DNA from: Mesaphorura yosii
Taxonomy: Eukaryota; Arthropoda; Collembola; Poduromorpha; Tullbergiidae
Direction: 5' to 3'
NCBI GenBank assembly: GCA_009869945.1
Contig: WIXG01000223.1
Span: 1-64,000 of the forward strand
DNA: 64,000 nucleotides
Below, piece by piece: positions 1 to 11,800 of this stretch; position 1 is the first letter of the stretch; every line of letters starts with the position of its first letter. The notes beneath the pieces were generated by a model. It saw only the letters and a list, made by a program, of their open reading frames with translations. It had not been told where the DNA came from and did no database searches. Made by a program: the position numbers and the translations under genes.

Positions 1-226
1 AGCCGGTGGCCAAGCCACCTTGGTTTCTTCGCGTTGACAAGACAGAAGTGCCATGTCGCCCGGTCACAATCACAATCTGTAATTGTAGACCACTTACTCC
101 TAGGCGCATGGATGCACCTTCCCTTGTTGATGGCCATTCCACATTTATTAACATCGTATCCCTGCGCCTAGGAGTAAGTGGTCTAGTGGTCAACGCGAAG
201 AAACCAAGGTGGCTTGGCCACCGGCT
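1..226. mobile_element. Foldback / MITE-like inverted-repeat element
   Basis: The right arm at 163-226 is the reverse complement of two blocks on the left. Block 189-226 matches 1-38 over 38 bases, and block 163-184 matches 87-108 over 22 bases. The left arm carries about 48 extra bases (39-86) that have no partner. The single strand could therefore fold into a ~60 bp stem with a short loop (109-162). No protein is encoded. Long terminal inverted repeats around a tiny non-coding centre are typical of MITEs or foldback DNA elements. The left boundary coincides with the window edge, so a target-site duplication cannot be tested and the element may extend to the left. The family is unknown. Confidence 0.7.
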
Positions 227-277
227 GATTATGCTAGTCTCATATAAGTCATTGGTCATAAAATTTTACTTGCAGGA

Positions 278-488
278 CTATTCTTGTTTCTTAAGCCTCC
301 AATTATAAATTCTGTTGCGATCATATTTTCTCCACAATGCCTTTTGTTGTTCGGTGCGCTTGCTCACAGTCCTCTTATATGATGCCCGCCTTTTATCCAG
401 TCGTGTCATCTTTTCATCTGCAGACTCATGTTTTCTTTGCCATTGCTCTCTCGCTTTCTCCTTCGTGACGCGTGGTATTGACTTTCTC
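278..488 (-). CDS. Candidate terminal exon of an unidentified basic, Arg/Lys-rich protein
   Basis: On the - strand an acceptor (TTATTGTAG, just above 488) is followed by about 70 codons ending in TAG at 278-280. The product is strongly charged, with a loose repeating pattern of Arg/Lys/Glu and a spaced Trp/Tyr (segments such as KEKAREQWQRKH and EQQKALWRKYDRN). This resembles the STPR-like basic repeats often found ahead of transposon-encoded helicase domains, but the similarity is general and I do not recognise the protein. It lies 52 bases from the foldback element at 1-226. The upstream exon is not established. The open segment at 617-784 on the same strand is a possible partner, but no good donor links them in phase. 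It could be a remnant of a mobile element or a real gene end. Confidence 0.3.
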
Positions 489-616
489 CTACAATAAATG
501 CGTACGAAAAAATAAATTTTTACAAAATAATAAACATGATGTAATTAACATAATTTTATTCAGAATTAATAAATTTATTGGAGGTTGTAAACAATTTATT
601 GAAGCTTGTAAATATG

Positions 617-879
617 TTAATATGTAAAATATTTGTAGTCTTGTCGTTTCCCAATCATTTTTATAGGGTACTTGGGCATACCTAGTCTATGCTGGAATTG
701 AAACGGTGGGTGATCCCCGAGTACTTGTGGCGGTGCGATCTGCCCTGCGACACGCAGTGCTGGCGGCTGCTGACCTCCTTCCATGGCGGAGTCTGATGAT
801 TGCGGAGTGTTTTGATCGGCCTGAACACTTCAATGAACTGCGCACTACTGAGCAGCTACGAAAAGAAGCACGACTGTAG
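617..879. other. Unidentified GC-richer segment open on both strands
   Basis: Two mutually exclusive readings are possible. On the + strand, an acceptor-like tttttatag ending at 666 is followed by 70 open codons to a TAG at 877-879. The product is Leu/Ala-rich and helix-like, with segments such as VRSALRHAVLAAADLLPW and AECFDRPEHFNELR. On the - strand, an ATG at 782-784 opens 55 codons that run to a TAA at 617-619 and give a Pro/Gln-rich peptide beginning MEGGQQPPALRVAG. Base composition here is clearly richer in GC than the flanks, which supports coding or formerly coding sequence. I recognise neither product, and only one strand is likely to be real. Confidence 0.25.
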
Positions 880-1020
880 TGCACTTTGAAGTAGAAAAGA
901 AGCGCATTCTGAAGTCGTCGAGTTTACGAAATGCGACGTTTGTGCTCTTGTGAAGTACGTCTACTACGTCATTGAGGATCATGTTCAAACATACAATCGT
1001 CAATGGAAGACCTGAACGAC

Positions 1021-1109
1021 GTACCGTAACAAACTTAAGTGCTATCGAGTGTGCACAATCTTTGTTACTGTGCGTTACGGTACGTGTTACTGCGCGTGTT
1101 ACGGTACGG
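1021..1109. repeat. Short tandem duplication with an inverted partner
   Basis: A unit of 22-24 bases built on GTTACTG(T/C)GC...GTTACGGTACG occurs twice in a row at 1064-1085 and 1086-1109. Its core GTTACGGTAC is present in inverted form (GTACCGTAAC) at 1021-1030. Function is unknown. It could be a short subterminal repeat of a DNA transposon, or a chance local duplication. Confidence 0.5.
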
Positions 1110-4100
1110 CGCTTTCAGCATCCACCCCCTCTTATAATAATGTCGGTGTCACGGGCGACCGTACGTAGAACAGATAAGCAAATGAGCTTTGCTTATGCTG
1201 TCGCTCGGCAAGATGGCAAACCAGCAGCTTGGCTACTGGCCAATTAGCTAGTTATAGTAAAATGGGAATCACGACGCATTCAAGATCGCTCGCATATATC
1301 CGTGGGATTACCATGTAGATACAATGTAGAAGGGGGAAGGATAGGGAAATCGCACAATTGACCTTGTTCGAGAAGGCGCACGACTGACTCGTTCTCGCAA
1401 TTCTGACGCTTGCTCGTGATTAGAAAAAAGGCGGGGAAGGGTGAAGTAAAGAGCAAAAGGTGAAAAGGTAATGCACCTATTAAAAATTGGAATGACAATT
1501 TGTTTTTTCTGAAATTTTATTGCCTTTGAATTTTAATAACGTACTGAAATTTATAAATTATTACTGCATGCGTGCATGTTTTTTGCTGTGCGGTGTTGGA
1601 CGCTCGTTCGTACGGGAGACAAGATTTGGTAAAGACTGAAAGACTCAACTGGCGAGACGAGAAACGTTTGATGACTGGTAATAATGTTGGGAGGAGTGAG
1701 TCTACACTTTTTTGCAATTGCAATATACAAAAGTGAGAAGAACGACAACTGACTGCGAGGGCAAGTTAGTTAAAAGTTTTGAGTGACATTTATGCTGCAA
1801 TATATAATAACTCTTGTAAGTTATTTTATATCTTTTTTTTATCTCTTTATTATTCATCCTCGCGCTAGGATATTTGTTAATTGAGAAGCAACAGGAATTG
1901 TGCACGGACGAGATTATTATCCTGCGCTCAGGTTGGAGCCCGACCAACGCCAATACGGAATTATTGCTTCCTCTCCTTATCTACAGAAAGTTTAGCACAT
2001 GTTTTTTGAATTCTTTAAATGTTAATAAAAGTTGACGAGTTGAATTCTTCAGCTTTCCAAATCAATGCTCGCAAACTCGAAACTCGCTCTTGTCCTGTCC
2101 GGCTCCATGTCTGGCTGCCTTCCTTGATTGTCATAATTTAGCCCCAAACCTATAAGGGGAATTCGCTGAACACTTATAACATCGACTTCCTTCTACACTC
2201 TACAAACGCTCATTACCTGTCTCATGCTAATTTCTTGAATTCCACACCATACATTAGGCGTAGTATGAATACAGAGTAATGCAGACCAGACTGACCGTGT
2301 AATGACGTTTTGTACGAATTTTTCGCATGGGTTAAACCATTACGCTTGTGATTTGTGGTATCAATTTTATTGCAAAATATAAAACAACAGGATTTATTCC
2401 TTATTCATGGCACTAATGAGGATGTAGTTCTAGCGAGCCATTTCGGATGATTACACGGAATCTCCGCAAGAGAGACCAAGTATCCTGTTTCGCTTTATGG
2501 CTTTTGCAATTTTAATCGTGTAAAAGGTGAAGGTGATAATTGGGAATGAATAACTGCAGGGCATTGCATCAGCCAACCGCAGGAATAACGCTGCACTGCG
2601 CTCAGCTTTGCCCAGATGATATGCAAGAATTAAAAATGCTTGCAAAGTTTTTTATTTTGTTTGAGAAACATGCTTTCTTAAATTTACAATGAGAATTCTG
2701 TTTTCATTGTGATTGCGCTGCATTATTGCAATATTATCCAAACGTCTACAATAATACTATTAGCTTATTCCACAGTGCACGAAAGACGAGATAAAGTAGA
2801 CATCTCCTCTTATCTAAAGTGAAAGAACAAGATGAGCAAGTTTGATTTTTGAGTTATGATGTTGCTTGCGAGCCTCGGCCTCGACGTTGTTGCTTCGAAT
2901 CATGGTTAGCATGCCATCGAGTTTGTATTGTTGTTGCCGTGTTATGTAGATTGTAAAATAATAAGGATTATATTCTGGCCGTCCACTCGCAGATTATGAT
3001 TACATTGTTAACAGCGTTGCTTCGTCTCGTCGTGTTCTGCGAGCAACGAGCTTAACTTTTCTTCTTTTTGTTCCACGTAACTAATAATGATGAGAATAAG
3101 TCTCTCATCATCTCCATTTAAATGGTACAAGTTGGAGGAAGTCGTCGTTCTTTCACTCTGCGAACACTCACGCATCACGCTTACTGATGACCGAGTGGAG
3201 TGCAGGAGCGAGTTCGCCGTGGCTATAAGTTATTACACCTTGATCTGAATATATAATGTGTTCTGCTGCTGACTTGACTCGACTCGACTTGTTCTTGGTC
3301 ATCGCCTGCTACTCCCTCAGCTGCCAAGCTCTTGGCTCTGATTACATTATTATCACTATTGCTTTATGCTGCGAAATACAGACATAAAAATATTTCCATA
3401 CCAAATAAAACTGGTAGCAATAAGAATATAATTTATTGTAATTTTTTGTCAATTACAATAAATCTTCTCCCTTCCCATTCGTCTTCTCGCGAATTCTTGC
3501 CATTTTGCAGTGAATTGCAATGCGAGCCGTGTGTCTTTACCTTGCTCAGCGCATACATAACAAATGTGCGAAAAAATGAACGGCCAGTAATTAAAAATGG
3601 TAAAAGCTTCTCGTGCCCGAACAAAGAGTCGGGCCGTCAGTTTGTGAAAGACAAAAGATTAATAACACTGCTGCACGAGACACGTTACATTTGAATAATT
3701 CACGTACTCGTCTGCGTCTGCATGCGCATACCAATTTAATCTCTTATCATTATGCTTTAATCTTGAAAGGAAGAGAAAGACAAATTAGTTTTTTCTTAAA
3801 TAATAATAAGGTTGCGAAAAAAGTTCAATTAAAAATTTTTTCCGAGGAAATAACGAGAAGACAACACCACACTTGTTAGCTGAATAAAGACTGGTTAGCA
3901 AAACTTTGTAAAGTTAACAATCGTAATGACGCGGCAGGAATGCACACCCTGAGCTAGTTGTGTGTCGTGGCATGGAGGAATTGCCCACTTCCTATGCGCC
4001 TACTCAATCTGCGTAAATACATTTTTAACAAGTCTCGGGGCAGGCGATGTGCTGAACTGCGAAATGAGGCCCAGGAGCAAGAGGAAGACGGGGAAGGCCA

Positions 4101-5735
4101 ATGTCCGTCCATTTATAATTTCTTGGCAAGATTACATAAGAATATTAATCACGGCACACAGCAGCATAATTCACATACGAAGCATGATTCGTACAAGATC
4201 GGGATGAACGAACAATATTTCATGTCTGCGAGCTACGTCTGAGCTCTGCTGCTCGTAATTACAAGCATTGGCAACTGCAGCGCAGTAGTCGGTCGTTTAA
4301 ATTGCAACTCTTCAGACGACGTGCGGAAGATGCACTGAAACTTCAACACCGGGCTCGTTTGCTACCTGGGTCGGTCGTCTCCTCTCTCCTGATTATTAGT
4401 TTTCAGAAGTTTACGCATCATAATAAGATTATTATGTGAGTGCAATTTACTCCTGGTATTGCGATGCATGCCAGTGAAAAACGGAGTTTTTTGTTGTCCA
4501 CTGCAAAATTGTAATTTGTAATCATCATAATTGCTGCCTTCTGTACATGAAAGCTCGGCTCGAAAAATTCACGGTCTAAGAACTGATTGGAGAGCATTTC
4601 CTAGTTTCAATGATTTAATCGCAATCTTGTTTGCTGTTTGCAAAAATCACAGTGAGGTAGCATCAAATGCCAAAGGAAGCTGTGAATACGAGTGACCAAT
4701 AGCTTCTACCGCCTACCACAACTCCCATCCATTTAATATCTGGTTAAGAAAACATTAATTTCTTGAGTGCAGGGTGATAACTCACACTTAATTCAGGTGC
4801 ACTAATTTGGTGCAGGAATTGGCATTTTTGACCACAAACTGCACACATCCGATTATCACCTTTCGTGCAATTTCCTTTCGCTACCAAATTTTTTTTCCAC
4901 TTGCGGCACCCACACTCATTCTGCTCGGCAGACCATGTTAAATGCTACACGAAGAAGTGCGGCTACGCGTACGTGATGCGTACGAGAGTCATTTGCTTTT
5001 GTTCCGACGCCTCACTCAATGCGGAACTCTACTAGAAGGGTTTGATCCCATAAACGCTTCCCTGATCAATAAATGTGACAATCTGGGATTAAGTGCTACC
5101 ATTAAGAAATTATGTCATAAAGATGGATGAGCCATTGTGCTCGATTCGTCTTCGTAATTCATTATTCTGCGATTCTTCTACTTTTCATTTCTTTAAAAGT
5201 TTGATTTCAATGTGAATGTCAACTTTTCTCTTCTCCTTTCTTTTCTTCCATTCCATATTTGTCATGCAAATACAGCCTTCAGTTTTTGTGCGTCTCGCTC
5301 CCGCCTGTCTTGCTTCCACTCTTCGTGCCTTGCTCTCATTGTCAGCCGCTGCGCTCTCCCCTTCACGTGCTTCATCATCGCATCTCGTAAATCTACTGTC
5401 ACGACTGTGTCTTCTTTTTATCTCCACTTTCAGCCATCAGTCCTCTGTGTGCTGCCTGATGTTTTTAATAATATCCGCGCGCACTTTAGTTTCTCCGCCC
5501 GAAATTGATATTAAATATTTAAATGGTGACGTATGAGCACGTCAGAAAGAATACGACGATAATTTACAAAAACTATCAAATTAACTCATTCGCTCATGCT
5601 TTTAAATATTTTCAAAGAAAGTCTCACAAAAGCAGCGCTTGATTGAGTTGAATTGTTTCGAATTTTTTTTCGACTTACGAAGCGCTCATTGACTTGTCAG
5701 TAAAACTAATTTCGACATTATTTTTTATATTTCAG
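1110..5735. other. Non-coding stretch before the first ephrin exon in the window
   Basis: This AT-rich sequence shows no recognisable protein domain and no convincing RNA gene. Because the ephrin exon at 5736 starts within a codon and lacks the signal peptide, this stretch is most simply read as part of an ephrin intron whose 5' end is outside the window. The short open frames here, for example 3958-4242 on +, have composition expected by chance. Confidence 0.5.
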
Positions 5736-5871
5736 ATTCCGGATCGATAACACAGATCATATCATTGATGTGAATCGTGATAACCTCCCATACGATCAAG
5801 TCAATATTATATGTCCAGTCTATGCTCCTGGAACGAAGGAAGAGGATGCAGAGAAGTACATAATCTACAAT
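5736..5871 (+). CDS. Ephrin: Ephrin exon a: N-terminal part of receptor-binding domain
   Basis: The acceptor is tttatatttcag and the donor is gtaagtcc. The first base completes a codon begun in an exon outside the window, and the frame then reads FRIDNTDHIIDVNRDN, YDQVNIICPVYAPGT and AEKYIIYN. This is the first beta-strand region of the ephrin fold and contains its first conserved cysteine. The exon ends in phase 0. Confidence 0.93.
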
Positions 5872-8800
5872 GTAAGTCCGTTCTCTCTCCTCTTTTCAAA
5901 TCGGCATTCCATAAAGAGTCAGTCAACAAGGTTCGATCGGCGAAAGGCAATATGAATTGTCAACAGGCAGCCAGTCAGCCAACAACGCGCTGCGATGCGA
6001 GCTGGCAATCAAGTTTCACATCATCGCATCGGCATATGTCATCTTTGATCATTCTTGAAGTTCGTGCAGTTCAAATCCACTCCCGTACCTTCCGTTAATG
6101 TGTCATAAGTGCCGGCGACTCGTCTTGAATAATAATACTTCTCATAAGTCCAATAACTCTTTGATTTTCCATTGTTCTCGGTACACGCAACGAGAGTTAC
6201 AAATAGATAATCAGTTATCCATTCATTCTGCATTGAAATTGAATTTCCTAATACCTTTTCTGCCTTTTTCGGTGCAAAAAGTGAACTCAGGGAATAGGCA
6301 GTTGAATACGGAGTACATGACAAGGGAAGGGCACTCATTTGTGTTGTGCTCACTCATAAGCTTTTTTTATTTAAAAATTGTCTGAGCTGCACGGCCATAA
6401 ATAATATGCATACTGGAGAGACGCAGAATTCCAGCGAGATGAGCGAAAGATGACAACGAAGTAAACGGACAGGCCAATTTATTCTCATTGACTTATCTGA
6501 GGGCAGGCACGCCAAATAAACCCGCCATTCCTCCAACTTGCATAGTATGATAATTCGATTTTACAAGACTATCATGCTGTAAGGTTAGCAACTAATTCCA
6601 CTACAATAGCCACGCATAATTTCTTCAAACAAGCGAGTCGTGGTCTCGCATGTCAAAGTGGACATGTGCGAACAAGGAGAAAATTTTAAAAGAAGAATGA
6701 TAGACAGTCTTAAATGGAAATCAGTCAAACAAGAACCAAACCAACCAAAATTGAAAAACCAATTGCTGCAGTTGTAGGACAACTTGTTCCCAGATAGGAG
6801 TTAACAACAATTCATTCATGCTCTTCAGTTACGGTCAGCGAACGACAGCGGATCAGCCCGCACAAGTCAAACGTCAAGCTGCACTTGCACGAAACTCGCA
6901 TCTATCGCGGTTTCACAGCGTCAGAGTGCAAAGAGAATACACAGAGTGTTTGCAGAATATTTTCGGGAGAAATCATGTCCTTCAATTTTTACTGATAAAT
7001 TTGCACTTTTGTTTGTGAGAAAGGGGAGAGAAGATGCGGTAGGAATGTAGCCGTTACAAACACGAGAGATGCAACTTTGCCACGCATTTATCCACTGATT
7101 TCGAACCACTTTCTGTCACGTTCTCCTAACACAGCACACAAAAAGGATCACTCCGCATTCTCACGAAATTGAAAATGTTCCATTTCAAATTATTCGAAAA
7201 AAATAAGAGAAGAATGCATTAGGCGGTAGCCAAGACTGACTGCCTGCTTGTTAAGACCAATTCCATTACAAGTAGTAAGTGGTAAAAGACTACGGAGGAG
7301 AGCGCAGAGCAGTAAATTGCAAACAGATTGAAATTAGAGCTGAAATAATAGGAATTGGAACAAGACAGATATAAAATATAGTCATGCTCAGTTTGTACTT
7401 GGAATAATGAAGAAACAAGCAGAAATCTTGTCTCTCTTCTCTCGTACTAGTTTTTTGTTCCGCGTTTTCTTTTCTTTGACAATAGAGCGTAATGATGCAC
7501 GGCCACGACGCACTCCGCTGCATGGTGACGAACGGATCTTGTACAATTCTCGAAACAGTCACTCCCAAACTTAATGGTTTCGCGCCATTCTTTTGAGTCG
7601 AATGGACAATGTGCAAAAAATCATTTGTAATTGAGATGATGAAATAAATCCAAAGGAAAATTGAAAATGTCCAAAAGTGTTTGAATTCAAGATTCGTGTG
7701 AAGCGCAAATAACACGCAGATTACGATACCGCTTTATCAGAAACGCATTAAGCAGTGGACTGCTAATTGACCGGTTGTATTTTATCTCATTTTATGGTGC
7801 ATGATCTAATTTTTTTCGCTTGTGCTATCATTATTGTTATTTCTGCCATTATGCGAGTTCATAAAAGGTGAAAAATCATTTCACACCTTGTTATTTTCTC
7901 ACTTTATATCTGCTCGTCTAACCAAGTCCGGCTTGAAGTGTTTATACGATTTAATAAGTGAGACATTTATCATGCCAAAAATCTTGACATATTGCGATGA
8001 TTCGCGTAAGCATGCAAACGATGGCACTCGAACACCCTGTAAGTGTGAGGAAGAGAAGATGATGACGAGCGTATCGTAAACCAGAACTTTAGCACACAAA
8101 CACACATATGACGAGTTTATTCCTCGTATGACAAGAAAGACGAAATGCTTTGCTTGGTGCTTCGAGTGCAACCACAATGAACTTGTAAAATTGGCAGTTT
8201 AGAATGCTCTTGTGTATATTTTGAGAGCGCCGTGTTATTCAACTTTGCGAGGGTGTTTAAGTTCCGCGAAATTATACACATTTACCCGATTTAGCGCATG
8301 CAATATCTTCGACTTTGAGTTTGCCTTGAGTTGCGAATTAGCACGGGCAGAGGTGAGATAATAGAAGCCTCGCGCTGTATTAACTTCTTGGAATAAGCTC
8401 TTTTCTTCCCATATGCTCGCGCACTGCTGCCTATATGGCATGAAAGCTGGCGTCTTGAACCCAACAATCGCGTAACTGTGCCGAGTTTATCAAATGCGGA
8501 GCAGACAAGACAATTGATAGCACTGTGCTCATTTGATTGACTGTGTACTGGTTCAACGAAATAAAATATATAAGCCAGTCAGTCAACCGATGCTCGCTTG
8601 GACTCACAATCTTAATTTCTACGTCTACTTTTACCATTCATCATACAGAAGAATGCACACACAAAACTCGGTGAACATTGATCTTGGATTGCCATTCATA
8701 CGCACTCGCAATGGTTGTAATTTGTAATTGATTTTTATTGATGAGATGGCACAATGGTAATTATTACAGGCTGGCTTGTCAAAAACCCAAGTATACGATT

Positions 8801-11800
8801 GCCTCGAAATTAAACACATTGAAGCATAATGCCAATAGCAGCACAGTTTAACGTTCGCCATTCATTACACATACGCACGAATCACGGTCGATAATATTAA
8901 TTTGATCTTGGTTTCAGTTTAGTACCTAAGACCCGGATTAAAGACTAACCCACTTTCCGGCTTCGATACAATACTTCACAATCACAGTCTCAGAATTGCC
9001 TCTTCTCATTCCTGTACCCATTCTTACTTTACTCTCGCACAGCGCTCTTAGACCGATTGTTCACAAAGAATGTGCATACTAATGATTGCAATAATGCAAA
9101 TAAACTTTAGTGTCATTATTGCCGGATTTTTTCATTCGCAAGTGAAATAATAAAAAGCTATTTGGTTGCTTATTGCTATTTTGTTTTGTATCACGATATT
9201 TATTTGCATGGCCGTCACCTTTTGTCGCTGGCTTGCAGAATGTGTAACGCCACCAGCAGCAGCATGGGAAGGGTGCTGGCATGTGGCCGTCAATAGTCAT
9301 TACTTGCGCGCTGCGCGCTGTTCATATAAGTGTGTTAATATTCACTGCAAAATTCAAAAGAGAATTTATGAATTGAATTTTAAGCGAGCACGATCAGAGC
9401 AGCAGCTCAGCAACCAATTTAAAGCTGCATGGAAGGGCATTAAACAGTTCATTGATTGTGTTCGTGTACTTGAAGAGAAATGTTACGGTTTATTATTAGA
9501 ATCTGATTGGCTTTAAGTTGAGAAACGTCGGCACTTATAGCTTAGTTACAATACTGCCGTGTACTCGCAATAAATTGAGTTACACATAATGAGCTCAAGC
9601 TGTTGCATCAAATCCTTGCTTCCCAGCATCAGATTTAGTTTATCATGGGCTGTGCCGTGAAACACAATTATGACGATATTCTGAGTAGATCGAATTTGCT
9701 CTAAGTTTTGCATTCACAGGATTGTAAAGTAGTCAGAGTGGTGAAGGAGTGAACGTGACTGGCTCACAACCGACAGACCCGGTTTGCAGATCATGAATTC
9801 TATGCGTGAATTTTGTTTCTTGGAATTTCCAACTTAACTTCACAGAAGTCTTACGGATGGCAAAATTATCTGTGCAGATCATATGTGGGTCAAATTGCAT
9901 AAAGCTGACCACAAATAGATTTGAATTCACTTTACTCCAGCTACGTGGTTTGCGTATCTAAAACTTTAATGCGTGGGGAATCATGCAAGGCAACACGGGA
10001 CCAAGGCCTCTGAAAAAGAATATAGCCAATAGCACTGCCAGCTTTTACTTGTTTATAAGGCAGCGAAATTATTAGAGAAGAGTGCACACGTTGCTTGGCT
10101 GGCAGTCTGGTCGTCAAGAAGTCCTGTGAGTGATATGTGTGACAGGACGACGACACACGACACTCATCCAAATTGTCTTCTTTTTTCACTTTCCTCTTTC
10201 TCGCTCTGCCTTGTGATGTCGCTAACTTGTTCAGTTCAGTTTTGCATACCTCGACTCCCAGCGCCTTGCGTACTGCAGACAAAGTATAAATTCCATCCCT
10301 CTTCAGTAAATCTCTACAATGATAATAATGCATTCATACCTTCAAGTTGCTTTACTTCCTTGAAATCACCGCACACTCATCCCCGTGCTCTATGATTTTG
10401 CGCGTGTTGAATACAAATGAAATTCATTTCCTCGTGCAGCTTGCAACTCTGTTGCTCTCTTGTTTCGGGCCGACTCAAAAAGCGCCCAGTTGTGGAGCAG
10501 CCAGACTGAAGGAATTTCATGTGATGAGGTGTTGAAAACGTGCAACTATTTTTGGTAAAATACTTCTCATTTACTCGCGGCAGTCTCAGCTCTCAATTTA
10601 TTTCAAGCATTCGTTACTTTACTAACGACGAATCTTTCGCATTCCATCCCGTTGGTGACGACTTCTGAAAGTCAAGCTGAAGCTGAGATCGGAATCTGAA
10701 ATCTGGTGTGATTGACAACGCGTAAGAGACGAGATTGACAACGCACTGTGAGAGGAGATTTGAAAAATATGATAATGGAAATTTATATTGATGATGAAAA
10801 GGTATTTTGAGGATGCACAGGCTCGAAATGTGGGACAGAGCTGCGGTGCATTGCATTGCACAATTGCCATGCTCGGTTGACATCCACCGTCTACAACTAC
10901 CTAGCTTCCTCTTGAGAGTTCAAGATTTTAAACCTTTTACTTTTCATCTGTACTGATGAGAGTCACGATAACTCGGCATGCTGCATTGTTGGAGGTACTG
11001 GCAGCGAAGTGCAGTGTGTGTGACAGACGAATCGATAAAGATTAGAGGTATAGATTGAATTACACATTTCAAATATGATTAAAGCAAGAGCTGCATCCCG
11101 TCCGTAGGAGGATAGCTTCAACAATAAATCATCTCGCGAACCCCACTTCAAATATGCCATATTTACCATTTTGGGTAGAAAATAAAGTTTACGTCCATAT
11201 CTCCTCACAATGCAGCATCCGTCTGAGATCTTTGTCACCTTGGCCAACCTTTTCACGGCTCTGTAATTAGGAAGCTGATGCGAAACGAAGGTACAACACC
11301 GGGTCTCCTGCTTCTAATGCGTTTAATTTATTGAAAAGGAAGGATGTACGAGAAATATGACCCGAAGATGTTCGAAAAAGAAAATAAATTAAATTAAAAC
11401 GTACGCGGTTCAAATATCTCGTTCTGAGTTTTTTTAATTTCTGAACTTTATTTTAATTTGTGGCATATTATTTATATTTATGAAAACTGAATATGCAGGA
11501 AAGGTGAAACTCGACAGGACCGCTTCTTAATAGCTGCTACCAGAAATTAGAATTCAGATCCAGAAAGATGAAGTCGAGATGAGAAATAAAGGAAATTGAG
11601 ATGATAAAGTTTTAGAATTTTTACTTCGGTATTATTCTGAATTAGCTAATATGCTAAAAAGTTTTTTCCTTGGACTTTCTTCTTGTCTCTGCAAAATCAA
11701 ACCCCTGGTAGCAGCAGTCCTTAAGTAAGGATAATTCTCCTCGTTCAACTAACGAAGATTATATTTTATGCCATCATCATGGGGCGCTATGAAGACCGTA

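Noticed and set aside
7290-7715. 141-codon - strand frame with hydrophobic segments
   Set aside because: Phe/Ile-rich segments are expected from AT-rich non-coding DNA; nothing recognisable.
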